In this document: in pieces, positions 1 through 9,389 of the stretch
How the letters are laid out: each line of letters starts with the position of its first letter
Position numbering within the stretch: position 1 is the stretch's first letter
Assembly (NCBI GenBank): GCA_003956705.1
Contig: QZCP01000223.1
Span: 1-64,000 of the forward strand
Reading direction: 5' to 3'
Source of the DNA: Brevipalpus yothersi
Taxonomy: Eukaryota > Arthropoda > Arachnida > Trombidiformes > Tenuipalpidae
Length of the DNA: 64,000 nt
The notes under the pieces: generated by a model
Told to the model about the DNA's origin: nothing
What the model saw: only the letters and a program-made list of their open reading frames with translations
Database searches by the model: none
Translations under genes and position numbers: made by a program

Positions 1-233
1 AGTATAATTCGATGGACTGTATCCCTGAGTTTATCCAACGATGAATAAAAAACTGAAGCATTTTAATGAGATTCCCGATTAAACATTTATTTTATCAACT
101 TTATCAAAGAGATTACTGCAACAATAAATACGAATGGAATATATGGTGTTGACAATTCAAATTAGTATCATACAAAACAGCTCAGCCAGAACTGCAGTGT
201 TGAAAATTTCTTATCAATAATGCATAGTGATAC

Positions 234-1098
234 TCAGTATCTTGGTGCTGGTGATTTATCATCATCATCACTCAATCCAAAATTAAAATAGACACGAGCA
301 TTTTTTCGAACATATTTGGAATCATCGTTCTTGTTCGCTTTCTTATTTCTCTCAGAAATCAGTCCAAGTGCTCCTCCGAAGACAACATCACCCAAACAGC
401 TAGATGTTTTTTCACCCAAACATTCTGGTTGAGTTGCAGCCGTATCATGATGGTAGGGTGGATCTTGGATATCTTTCGTCCTGTAAAAATCATCAAGTAA
501 TTTGACCCATTCTTTTGGCCCTTCCTGGTGAATAAGATCGGAGTTCCCAGCACCTGTTAGAGGAGGGCTTTTCCATAGCCGATGGTCTCGAGTGCATTTT
601 TTCCAGCGCTTTATTGCTGTATTTCGATCGAGTCCTGGGAAGTTTAGCTTCTCAACGACAGCGTCCCATGCTTTGGCCAGTGGGATATCGATTTTGTTGA
701 AATGACTTTCTTCCAATTCAAGCCGAGTCTGGCAGAGTTTGAGGATTTCTTCGTGTTGAACTGGGGAGATAGATTGAAAGACATGTGAATGAATGGAATT
801 GTTCACAATTTGGGGAATATTTTCAATTCACAACAAGAAGTTCTGAGATTGATTAACATGCTTCAACATCCAAAAAAGTGTTCTAAACCCCGAGAATATT
901 TTCTAATGTCCCCAGATCTGATAATATGATACACTTGACTCAGCCAGCCAAGTCCCTGGTCTACTTACATTGGTAGCAGTTCCCAGTTCTCTTGTCCGAT
1001 TTTTTCCCATAACTCTCGTGATTTATACTGGTTTCACTATCCAAATTTGTGCTTGAATCAACCAACAAGTCATCATGATCTGACAGAACATCACTCAT
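234..1098 (-). CDS. SANT/Myb-like domain protein, two exons
   Basis: Predicted complement(join(234..760,969..1098)), 218 aa. Exon 1 begins with an ATG at 1098 and ends at a GTAAGT donor; exon 2 follows a strong polypyrimidine acceptor (tctatctccccag), and the join keeps the frame (GNCYQ-F-QHEEIL). Residues about 75-105 contain AWDAVVEKLN, PGLD and a KRWKKCTRDHRLW stretch, the tryptophan-spaced helical pattern of Myb/SANT-like DNA-binding domains, which suggests a nuclear DNA-binding or transposase-derived protein. The N-terminus is acidic (DHDDLL) and the C-terminus ends in a DDDDK-containing tail. No signal peptide or membrane segment is visible. The domain call rests on pattern only and I do not recognise an ortholog. 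The frame of exon 2 stays open upstream of the acceptor, so an unspliced reading is possible but lacks a good ATG. Confidence 0.55.
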
Positions 1099-1704
1099 TT
1101 TGAGATTATGGTGATATATTCTACTATAACAATCACTTGAAACTTAAACAACTTTCTTCACACGGAAATGCTGAAACTAGCTAAAAAACTTCCACCAAAA
1201 ATAGCCAAAAATTTTTTAGCTATTTCAAGCCACACAAGCTCACAACACAATTGCTTTTTTATTTCAAATGGTCAAAATGTCGCAGGGAATGAATGACCTA
1301 TCTGTGCGAAAGAGATTTCCCTACATAAGCGGATTTAGCTTAAAAAGCCTATGCCTCAGGACATAAAGTTGCTGAAGTTCAGAGCAGAATATTATATTTA
1401 AAAAAATATTGCCTCATTTTTTTATAGAGGGCGTCTGAGATCAGATGGAGAGAGAAACCTGAACCGGCTTCTTGTCAAAAAGTTCTTGATAAAATTAGCA
1501 TAATTTGATTAATTTAATTTGATTCAATTAATTTTCCAATAGGATACACTGAAAAAACATGCACCTAACCGTCTAAATCTAACTGCTTGTATTAATACTA
1601 TGAGCTACTGATTTGGGAGAATGGTTGATGATCAAGCACTTATCGATGATGTAAGAAAGATGATGAGTTTCACGCTGATGATTATCACTGATGTTACTCT
1701 TAGG

Positions 1705-2444
1705 TCACACTTTGACAAACATCAAATGATTACCTTTGGCTAAAATTTTTCCCGTTACTTTGTCTGTGAAATCTATTTGAGCGTAAGCGAGTGTTTTACC
1801 TTGATTAACGGTACAACATTTGATTACCACTACACTGCCCAGAGGTATTGGTTTCAAGTATGTCATATTGTGAAGGCCTGAAGGAATGAGGCCACCTAAA
1901 GATACACCATCATAAATCACAGAATTAAGTGAACCTCTTTATGGTTCTGCATTTTTAGAATTTTGTCCTCAAATCACACTTAAAAAGTGTATATAAGTGC
2001 GCACAGTCCGGAAGATAGACACAGTCTAACAGCGGTGCTCTAACATTAAACTTGTTTTTTTGTAACTCTCTCATCATTGGTCTCACAATATCAAGCCTTA
2101 CAGAAACATTTTTCGGACCTGTAAACACATCATTTTCTTTAACATGTAGAGTCAAAAAAGCTGTGGTTGAAAGTCTATCAGCCAATGTTGTTATCAAGCC
2201 ACCATGCATCATCTTGAAATGATTAATATGGTTCTCTTCAACTTCAATTTCGGCAGTCAGATTTCCTTGTCCAGCTTCGATAATATTCACCTGTGTGTGA
2301 GCAAGAAAAGACAATTATAATCATTGCAATTAATTAACAATCAAAAGTATAATTCACCTTATCCATCACTCTATAGAAACTAGTTGTATGGACACTTTGA
2401 CGAAAAGACTGTTGTATAAACTTTAGGATTGATGATCCAGACAT
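1705..2444 (-). pseudogene. ACOT13-like acyl-CoA thioesterase, disrupted copy
   Basis: Same two-exon layout as the intact copy at 15401-15917: exon 1 at 2358-2444 (MSGSSILKFIQQ start, donor GTGAAT), exon 2 from 2290 downward. The hotdog-fold signature HGGLITTLAD is present, with one D-to-R type change next to it (ADRLST against ADTLST). After NVSVRLD the frame enters foreign sequence and stops near 1955. The C-terminal half (YLKPIPLG to HLMFVKV) resumes in another frame at 1868-1705. The cause is an extra block of about 227 bp with short inverted ends. The product would lack the second half of the hotdog fold, so this is called a pseudogene unless the insert is spliced, and I see no usable GT-AG pair for that. 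Confidence 0.8.
1865..2091. mobile_element. putative short insertion (MITE-like) inside the ACOT13 copy
   Basis: Present here and absent from the intact paralog, which reads straight through the equivalent of 1864/2092. The ends are inverted: ATATTGTGAAGGCC on the left, and the complement of GGTCTCACAATAT on the right (9 perfect bases, about 12 of 13 overall). There is no coding capacity. A clear target-site duplication is not resolved, because the empty site differs by two bases. Confidence 0.5.
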
Positions 2445-2574
2445 GATGAAACAATCGGGAAAAGATTATTTTTGTTATTATTTTACAGTTGATATCAGGT
2501 AATTGGTAAGTCGATCGAGAAATGGAACATTTTCGAATTGTCAGCATCTGATTATGTTTTTTTCCTCATTTCAG

Positions 2575-2854
2575 CATCTTTGGGCTCTATACTGCTCTTG
2601 CATTCGTGGTTTCAAGATTGATCAGAGGTTTTCTTGACGATACATGTGTATGCCCCAAAGTGATTTATACCTAAATGCCTGGTGTTGATAGAGTACTTCA
2701 GCTGTGTTCAAATATATATCTTGTCCGAGAAAGCAGAGAGTTTGGATTGCAAGATCTCTATGCTAAGCTCATTTTCCTCTATAAGTCTCCGGAAACGCTC
2801 ATCAAGTGGACAAGTCCTATTGAACCTGCAGAGATGAGAGAAGAAAATCATTAA
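2575..2854 (+). pseudogene. Piezo mechanosensitive channel, C-terminal fragment
   Basis: A 3' splice acceptor (tttttcctcatttcag) ends at 2574 and is followed by an open frame reading IFGLYTALAFVV, then RLIRGFL, then a TAA at 2672-2674, and in the same frame MPGVDRVLQLCSNIYLVRES, LYAKLIFLYKSPE and TLIKWT. The order and spacing match the extreme C-terminus of Piezo channels: the last transmembrane helix, the 'VDRILKLC.DI.LVRE' segment and the 'LYAKLIFLYRSPETMIKWTR' end. The in-frame stop and the lost acidic residues before LYAKL indicate a decayed copy. No upstream Piezo exons are visible, so it is an isolated last-exon relic on the plus strand between minus-strand pieces. Confidence 0.75.
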
Positions 2855-2873
2855 TTGAATGAATTCTTCTCAC

Positions 2874-3014
2874 CACTTGTATCATCTCTTCAGATTTTTC
2901 TACCTCTGATGAGTGAATACTTCCATAATCAGTATTTCGTGAATAGAAATTTTTCTTCACAGCACGACTGGCTCCCCATATTAGTAATGCCCACTGAATT
3001 AATGCATCATCTTT
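2874..3014 (-). other. possible orphan exon, 47 codons
   Basis: On the minus strand a good acceptor (gctatcttttag) is followed by 47 open codons (KDDALIQWALLIWGASRAVK ... SEEMIQV) ending at a GTGAGA donor, phase 0 at both ends. The composition is protein-like, and the piece is bounded only 35 bp upstream by the DD37E transposon, so it may be the remains of a gene split by that insertion. I do not recognise the family and see no flanking exons. Confidence 0.3.
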
Positions 3015-3049
3015 CTAAAAGATAGCTTATTAGAACTTTTCTACCTTTA

Positions 3050-4358
3050 TAACGGGTGGAACATAAATAGTGAGACAATTTTCGAATCCCGCTTGGGTGA
3101 GACTGGATGAATTTTCTCAATCTGAGATGAATCCAAATTGATTATTGCAAAGTCATGATGTTTACAATTAATTTTCATGTGAATTGAGCCATGGATAAGG
3201 AAAATAGATTAGAATTAAGAACTCGAGTCAAATTTTTACTTGATCAAGTGCCACCACCAAGTGATGCAACTATTGTTCAATCGTTGATTCGAATCGGTTT
3301 TAAACGTGCATCAATTTATCGAGCTATTAAGAGGGTCAGAGGAGGAGAGGATATGGTGGATAAACCTCGTTCAGGTCGTCCTCAGTTAATTTCTAGAAAA
3401 ATACGAGGAAAAATAGTTCGATTCGCCAAAAATCGGGTTGGACATGGCCTGAGGCCAACTGGACGGAAGTATGGTGTTTCACATACAACAGTTCTTCGAT
3501 TTCTCAATGAGAATGGTTTACTGTACAGAAAAAGAAAAAAATCACCACTTTATACAGAAAAACAATTGAGAGAAATACCGAAAAGAGCCCGTCGATTATA
3601 TCGGTATGATTTGTTACCTGGTCACCTCATCATAATGGACGATGAAAAGTATTTCACTTTCTCGGACATAGTCAGCCCTGAAAATTCTGGTATTTGGACG
3701 GATGATATCAATAAGGCTCCTGATAAAGTCAAATTCAAATCAAAATCCAAGTTTCCAAAAAAAGTTCTCGTTTGGGTGGCCATATCAGAACGAGGTATCT
3801 CAGAGCCCTACATAATTCGAACTACTTCCGTTTCCATCAATCAATACAACTATTTAACTGAATGTATAAGAAAAAGGCTGCTAAAATTCATCAAAGATAA
3901 GCATTGTGATGGTCCTCATATCTTTTGGCCAGATTTGGCCTCATCTCACTATGCCAAGTCAGTGCTCGAAATGATGGACCAAAAGGGGGTGAATTATGTA
4001 CCCAAGGAAAATAACCCCCCAAATTGCCCACAAGCGAGACCGATCGAAAATTTTTGGTCGATTCTAGCAGGAAAAGTCTATGCTGGTGGATGGGAGGCAA
4101 GAAGTGTGAATCAACTGATTCGAAGATTATTTTTTTGCCTGAGAACATTCGAGCTTCCTCTGATCAAGAGATTAATGAGCAATGTTCGAACGAAAGTTCG
4201 GTGTCTCTACGAGAAGGGACCTTTGAGTGAAAAACTCATCAATTAGTTATCCTCAATAATTATTCTCTCTAAGTGAACACTTTTCAGATGAGAAAATTCA
4301 TCCATGTTGTAAGGATTCTTCATTCATTTTTGTCTCACTATTTATGTTCCACCCGTTA
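3050..4358 (+). mobile_element. DD37E Tc1/mariner-type transposon, apparently full length
   Basis: Element 3052-4356 (1,305 bp), flanked on both sides by TA (3050-3051, 4357-4358), the standard target duplication of this superfamily. Outer terminal inverted repeats start ACGGGTGGAACATAAATAGT and match over about 27 bases. A second inverted pair (GGATGAATTTTCTCA...) lies exactly 53 bp inside each end (3105-3123 and 4283-4303), giving bipartite ends. One uninterrupted transposase gene fills the interior. Near-perfect ends plus an open frame point to recent insertion. Confidence 0.92.
3191..4246 (+). CDS. DD37E transposase (IS630/Tc1/mariner superfamily)
   Basis: 351 aa, a usual length for this superfamily. 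The N-terminal part (about residues 1-115) is a paired-type helix-turn-helix DNA-binding region with an SGRP hinge (residues 61-64, the GRPR-like motif) and a second helix set ending VSHTTVLRFLNENG. The RNase H-like catalytic core follows: D151 in IMDDEKYF, D248 in FWPDLASSHYA, and E286 in RPIENFW, with 37 residues between the second Asp and the Glu (DD37E). It cuts and reinserts the surrounding element at TA dinucleotides. It lies inside bipartite inverted repeats that would be its binding sites. No stop or frameshift is seen and all three acidic residues are present, so it may be active. The host promoter is unknown; the ATG at 3191 is the first in frame inside the element. Confidence 0.93.
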   Translation: MDKENRLELRTRVKFLLDQVPPPSDATIVQSLIRIGFKRASIYRAIKRVRGGEDMVDKPRSGRPQLISRKIRGKIVRFAKNRVGHGLRPTGRKYGVSHTTVLRFLNENGLLYRKRKKSPLYTEKQLREIPKRARRLYRYDLLPGHLIIMDDEKYFTFSDIVSPENSGIWTDDINKAPDKVKFKSKSKFPKKVLVWVAISERGISEPYIIRTTSVSINQYNYLTECIRKRLLKFIKDKHCDGPHIFWPDLASSHYAKSVLEMMDQKGVNYVPKENNPPNCPQARPIENFWSILAGKVYAGGWEARSVNQLIRRLFFCLRTFELPLIKRLMSNVRTKVRCLYEKGPLSEKLIN

Positions 4359-4760
4359 TCATCTAATTGCCTTCTTGTAAGCCTTTTTCAAACTAAACTT
4401 GTGTTTATTCACTGTCAGAACATGTTTCTATCTTTAAATTGTTGATTTTCATGTTGGCCCTTGTCATAACTTTTCCAAGGTTCATTTGGGAATAAAAAAT
4501 TATTACTAACCTGCTATAAGTGATCTTTCTCTGATTCTGTTCTTTTCGAGACGTATGTTGAACGAACATATTTATTACAACCAGCTGGTTTCCGTACATC
4601 AGTTATTTTGTGCAAATTTTGTTTCAAGGATTTCATCTATTTTACATACTCAAGTTCTACTTCGAGAGACTCTTCCTGCGAGAAAAGAGCTAAGTTCAGA
4701 ATAATTCATCGATCATCTTATCAAGGAAGATGATCAATCAATTCCGATCGGAGAATTTGG

Positions 4761-4768
4761 TATAAATA
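4761..4768 (+). promoter_or_regulatory. TATA box for the first receptor gene
   Basis: TATAAATA 72-79 bp upstream of the ATG at 4840. Transcription would start near 4791, leaving a 5' leader of about 50 bases. Confidence 0.5.
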
Positions 4769-4839
4769 GGAGAAGAATTGTTTACACACAATGTTTTTTT
4801 GGTCTTAATAATTTTTTTTTCGACTCATTGGACTCTTAG

Positions 4840-6051
4840 ATGGATCTCAAACTCAGCATGACTCAACTATCTTACAGAATTCTATTAATTGCTTTTGCTG
4901 TAGCAGGAATTAAACCCATTGCGCGTCGTTTCACTTGGTTCACATATTTGCTAGAAAGTTTTTCTTGTTCAATCTTGATCTTCTTGTTTATCTCGTTTTC
5001 ATCACACATCATGAGTGGTTTCGGAACTTATTCTGACTATATTGAAATCATCCGAGTTAGTGTTTCCATTGGTATTATGGTGGTAATTTTTTTCCAAAGA
5101 AGAACATGGGATCAATTATATATAAATCTTGCTGAAGAGTTCGATCGCCACACCATATCAGCATCAGTGATACAAAAAAAGCACAAAGTTCTAATGATCG
5201 TGTTGGTGACAATCGTTTCAGTTGATCTCATTCCAATCTTCTATCTTCATACATCAAAAAATTGCTCAAGTTTCTTTTGTCCCATGAGAATCGAGAAACG
5301 TGAATTCGAGATTTTCACATGTATTTTCTGTGCTCTTCTACTGGGATTCATCGTCGATGGGATAACAGTTTATTCAGTGATATTTTTTGCATACATATTC
5401 AGTGGGATCGATTGTGTGCATGATGAGCTGTACAACCAATGTTTGGAATTGACTAGAGAAGATCCAATCACCATGAAAACTGACCAAGAATGGAATAGCA
5501 ACAACCTTGCTCTAGAAAAAATCAGAATTGACTATCGTAAAATCTATCGAATCAAAAGAAGCTTCGAAAAATCTCTCTCACTTATTCCGTTTGTTTGGCT
5601 GATAGGCTATTTTTGCCAATCATATTTATGCTTGATGAGAGCATCCTTCACTCCCGGTCCAATATGGAGAAAATTCATTCTTAATTGGAGTACATTTTCA
5701 ATTACGACCATTTCAATAGTCTTCATGGCCTCTGTAGCTGATAGTTCTATGAGAAAAGATTCTCGTCTCAGCAAACTGCTGGTTGAACAATCACTAAATC
5801 AGAGATCGAATACCTTGAGCTTGAATCTGATTTTGGATGAAATTCTGTTTCGAGAAGAGATATTCCGAATATCTCATATCCCCATCACGATATTAGGTCT
5901 GGCTGAATTGAAACTTTCAACTCTCCCAATTTTTTTCAGCACAGTTATACAAATGGTTGTAATGTGTTATCAAGATATTTATAGGATCCCAGATATGCTT
6001 GATGATAATACATTTCCAATGAAATCTATCCTCCGTAGAATATTTGAATAA
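4840..6051 (+). CDS. gustatory-receptor-like 7TM protein 1
   Basis: 403 aa, no intron. About seven hydrophobic stretches are visible: near residues 35-55, 66-83, 112-132, 158-192 (a long double segment ending VIFFAYIFSG), 248-265 (FVWLIGYFCQSYLCL), 280-300 and 360-382. The C-terminal part reads DEILFREEIFRISHIPITIL then GLAELKLSTLPIFF and ends VVMCYQDI, a degenerate form of the arthropod gustatory receptor C-terminus (final helix followed by a YQ/QF motif). As family knowledge, such proteins are ligand-gated cation channels in chemosensory neurons. First of five related tandem genes; the closest relative is the next one at 7223. The ligand cannot be inferred. Assignment to the GR superfamily rests on length, helix count and the final-helix pattern, not on a search. 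Confidence 0.7.
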   Translation: MDLKLSMTQLSYRILLIAFAVAGIKPIARRFTWFTYLLESFSCSILIFLFISFSSHIMSGFGTYSDYIEIIRVSVSIGIMVVIFFQRRTWDQLYINLAEEFDRHTISASVIQKKHKVLMIVLVTIVSVDLIPIFYLHTSKNCSSFFCPMRIEKREFEIFTCIFCALLLGFIVDGITVYSVIFFAYIFSGIDCVHDELYNQCLELTREDPITMKTDQEWNSNNLALEKIRIDYRKIYRIKRSFEKSLSLIPFVWLIGYFCQSYLCLMRASFTPGPIWRKFILNWSTFSITTISIVFMASVADSSMRKDSRLSKLLVEQSLNQRSNTLSLNLILDEILFREEIFRISHIPITILGLAELKLSTLPIFFSTVIQMVVMCYQDIYRIPDMLDDNTFPMKSILRRIFE

Positions 6052-6202
6052 CATTACAAACGCTTCACGATCATAATATCTGAGCTAATTGCATTTTTCT
6101 TTCTGTTCACAAGGTTTGATGGATAGGACTTGAGAGGGCTTTGGATTATGAGTAACTCATCATTGTCATCTCAGCTATAATGCAATAACTCCTTTTGGAG
6201 TA

Positions 6203-6371
6203 CAGTAAGAACTCTCTTAATGAAAAACCCCTCATAATGAAAAAAACCGAGACATCTAGTGAGAAGAAGGGGGTCAAAAGCACAGATTGATTAGAAGCCT
6301 ACTTCAAAATTACGCAGGAGGGCATCATCAAAAGAGTGCCCAAAGCTTTTCTATTAAGAGAGTTTTCACTG
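6203..6371. mobile_element. pogo/Tigger-like MITE
   Basis: Ends are inverted: CAGTAAGAACTCTCTTAAT on the left, and the complement of ATTAAGAGAGTTTTCACTG on the right, each next to TA (6201-6202, 6372-6373). The CAG start plus TA duplication is typical of pogo/Tigger elements. At 169 bp with no open frame it is non-autonomous; a second internal copy of 'cccctcataatgaaaaa' lies just inside the left end. Confidence 0.75.
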
Positions 6372-6373
6372 TA

Positions 6374-7222
6374 TCAAGTGCTCAAACGGATCGAACAGAT
6401 GTCAATCTGTTTCAGCATGCTGAAACATTTTTAAAAATAGCAAGACCCAAATAGCAAGATTTCAAAAAATTTAGCGCTAAACTGATTCTAATAAAAAGTA
6501 CACTAATTTCTATGATATTTGTTTTCTTCTATAAATCATTATGTAGTTGAATTCATAAAAATATAGAGCTGAATTGGTTCAGTCATGTTTTTTCTAGAGA
6601 AATTTTGCATTTTTCATGCAATTCTCTTGAAGCTCGAAAATTCACAATTTTTTTGAAGTCGAGTCTCCAAGCGAGGCTCTACTGGTTAGACTTTATCGTG
6701 AAAAAAATGTGAAACATACTTCTTGCTGTTTTCTTTCTTTCGACGATGATTAAAAGGAATTACCTTGAGGAGAAGCAACAGATCGGATAGCACATTATTT
6801 CTAATCTGGATCGAGAATTTGTCACAGCAGGAAGAATATCCGAATTTAATTCGTGATATGCTCAAAAGATACTCCATGTTTTAATAATAGCTTCATCCAA
6901 TTCATTCCCTCGTGTTTTTTGCTTCCATCTTGGAGATTCGATGCGATCAATATTTCCATGATTTCATTTTCAGATCAATCTGGATATTTGTTTAAAGTAT
7001 CGTAAGAATTGGTGAGATCAAAGAAGGTACACCTTTATTGACCTTTACATTTAGCACAAGATAAGTTTTTATTCAAGCTATCAGTCCGTTCTCCCATTAT
7101 TGGAAAACCATCGATCAATGCTGTGGCAAAATATCTCAGGATATCATGGAGATCTTGAATATTAGAATCGGTCAGAGAATCATGCCCTAATTTCCTGTTG
7201 CTTGAACTTTCAAACTAACAAA
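6374..7222. other. intergenic, no gene seen
   Basis: AT-rich spacer between receptor genes 1 and 2, with A/T homopolymer runs. No coding exon, tRNA or clear promoter element recognised. Confidence 0.6.
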
Positions 7223-8410
7223 ATGGTTTATTCAACTGACAAAATTTTGAAAATTGTGTTTTCTTTCGCTGGAATTCGATATGATGCCAGTAATTCAGCC
7301 TGGTATACGTATCTTCCTGAAATTATGTCTAGTTTTATATTGATGTTTTTCCTTATCTCTTTTTTATCTCATATTTTCATGGGCTCTGGTACCTATAGTG
7401 ACTATGTAGAGATTGTGAGGATCTTTGTTTCATCGAGTGTAATGATAGTGGCTATTTTTCAACGCGAAAATTGGAACTTTTTATTCATCAATAAGAATAG
7501 AAAATCGATCATCACATCTACAACAGACAGAAAAATTCATCAGAAGCGTAAATTTTTATTACTTTTTCTGATGGCTATCCTCACAGCAGACTCTGTTCCA
7601 ACAACCCTACTCCATATGTCAGAAAAATGTTCTGCTTACTTTTTACCTCGAAGTGTTGAACCGCGAGAATATGAGATTCCAGTTTGCTTTATTAGTATTC
7701 TGTGTTTGAATTTCATAATCGATGGAGTATTTTTCTATTCCGTTATATTTTTTGCTTATGTTATTGTGAGCTTTGACTCCATCTATGATGATGTGTATCT
7801 GAAATATCATCAATTCATCGAATTTAACAAAGCAGCACCCAAATCAAAAACAATAATTGGGAAAAGGCAGGTGGATCTATTCCGTATTCGCATGGAATAT
7901 CGTCAAATCATTCGACTGAAGAGGAATTTTGAGAAACATCTGGCTCCTTTCCCCTTCATCTGGCTTGCAGGCTATTTTTGTCAATCATATTTGTGCCTTA
8001 TGCGGGCAACTTTTTCATCAGCTCCTATTTTGCAAAGATTCTTCTATAGTTGGTCAGCTTTTTCAATAACAACTGTTTCACTTGTAGTCATAGCTTTTGC
8101 CGCTGATTGTTCCATGAGAAAGGACGCTTATTTCGGCCAAGTTTTGATTAAGAACCTACTCAATCAAGAATTGAATGAATCAAATCTAAATTATGGTTTG
8201 GATGAGATTCTATTTAGAGAAGATGTATTCCGAATTTCCCATGTTCCCATAACGGTACTTGGCTTGGCTGAACTAAAACTCTCAACTATACCAATTTTCT
8301 TCAGCGTTGTTCTAGAGATAGTTGTGATGGGTTATCAAGAGCTTCAACGTATTCCCGGTATGACCAACAGTTCTCACAATAGTGAGTTTCAGTATATAGC
8401 TCATCAATGA
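7223..8410 (+). CDS. gustatory-receptor-like 7TM protein 2
   Basis: 395 aa, no intron, from the ATG at 7223 (MVYSTDKILKIVF). The frame extends seven codons upstream but without ATG. It aligns along its whole length with gene 1: FAGIRYD near the N-terminus, the GTYSDYVEIVRI loop, the VIFFAYVIVSFDS double helix, the FPFIWLAGYFCQSYLCLMRA helix, then DEILFREDVFRISHVPIT and VVMGYQELQRIPG at the end. It lacks the LAEEFDRH segment that gene 1 has after the second helix, having FINKNRKS instead, so a short loop has been lost. Role as for gene 1: probable chemosensory channel, ligand unknown. It is a tandem duplicate of gene 1, separated by 1.17 kb that holds the MITE. Confidence 0.7.
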   Translation: MVYSTDKILKIVFSFAGIRYDASNSAWYTYLPEIMSSFILMFFLISFLSHIFMGSGTYSDYVEIVRIFVSSSVMIVAIFQRENWNFLFINKNRKSIITSTTDRKIHQKRKFLLLFLMAILTADSVPTTLLHMSEKCSAYFLPRSVEPREYEIPVCFISILCLNFIIDGVFFYSVIFFAYVIVSFDSIYDDVYLKYHQFIEFNKAAPKSKTIIGKRQVDLFRIRMEYRQIIRLKRNFEKHLAPFPFIWLAGYFCQSYLCLMRATFSSAPILQRFFYSWSAFSITTVSLVVIAFAADCSMRKDAYFGQVLIKNLLNQELNESNLNYGLDEILFREDVFRISHVPITVLGLAELKLSTIPIFFSVVLEIVVMGYQELQRIPGMTNSSHNSEFQYIAHQ

Positions 8411-9269
8411 GTAAAATATATTCTATGGATACAATAGAAAAAGTTGAATCAAACCCTGATACCATCTTTCTCATATTTTCTTCTTCCCACTCATTTTGCT
8501 TATGGGATTTATTTGTCAATCTTAATTGTCTCATATGAGGGTCCTTTTTTGTACAAGTCAATCGTTGAGTTGATTATCGAGCTACCATAAGTAAGCTATC
8601 ACCATAATCGATAGTTCTAAAGAGTTATGATTGTATTCAATGTAATTTATTCAATAATATAATATCGACTGATGGAGACTCTCATTTGCTGGTTTGGGAG
8701 AAGGTCATTGAATATGAACAACAATTTATGAAATCGATGAGAAAGGCATTAAAACCCTTTGGGGGTGAAAATCATAATAAATATTTGTATAAAATCCATG
8801 AGATTGAACATGCATTAGATTGGAATCAATCGCCCTCAAAAGTATTCTGTTCATAGTCTACTGTCTTTTTTCAATAGAGCTTGATATGGGATCGCTTCCT
8901 CTATCCCATCTTTGACCAAGATTGATTGTCACTGTCAGTGATTACACCTGCTGTTCTGCTTTTTGCAAAGGTGAGGCTGATATTACATTTAGTTGAGAAT
9001 AATAAAGATTATTTCTAAAATAGATATTGATTCAAATGAGTTTTTTCAAGAATGCATGAATCGAAAGGTTAAATCTCTATCTCACACCAAGATTCATTCA
9101 AATCGCTCAGAAACTCAAATTTATTTTTCAATGATTATGGCGATGATGGAGCTAGCTCAATTTTAAAGAAATTCTCCAAATTTGGGCTTTGATTAATTTT
9201 TCAGATTGTGTCTTCTTTCAAGTACACCTGAACGCCATAGATTTTGATTGCTTTTGATTCTCAGGTTTA

Positions 9270-9321
<52 letters not shown>

Positions 9322-9389
9322 ATCTTAATTTTTCATCGATAATATCTTTTGGACGAATTTTCAAGAAGTAAACTGATCTATCTGTGAGA
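8411..9389. other. intergenic with (CT)n tract
   Basis: No gene recognised. Contains a (CT)n microsatellite at 9273-9317, 70 bp before the third receptor gene. Confidence 0.6.
9273..9317. repeat. (CT)n microsatellite
   Basis: About 22 perfect CT units on the plus strand, in the presumed promoter or 5' leader of receptor gene 3. Confidence 0.95.

Larger units (their letters stand above)
1421..2475. repeat. segmental duplication, copy A (partner 15128..15947)
   Basis: The sequence from the motif tttatagagggcgtctgag onward is near-identical to the block starting at 15128, through the whole thioesterase gene and into its 5' flank. Copy A carries an extra segment of about 220 bp inside the gene (1865-2091) and an 11-13 bp difference in the 3' flank. 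A third, shorter relic lies at 22677-22941. Confidence 0.85.

Noticed and set aside
3080..3090. TTCGAATCCCGC, similar to a tRNA T-loop
   Set aside because: It lies between the outer and inner inverted repeats of the DD37E element and has no acceptor stem or anticodon arm around it.
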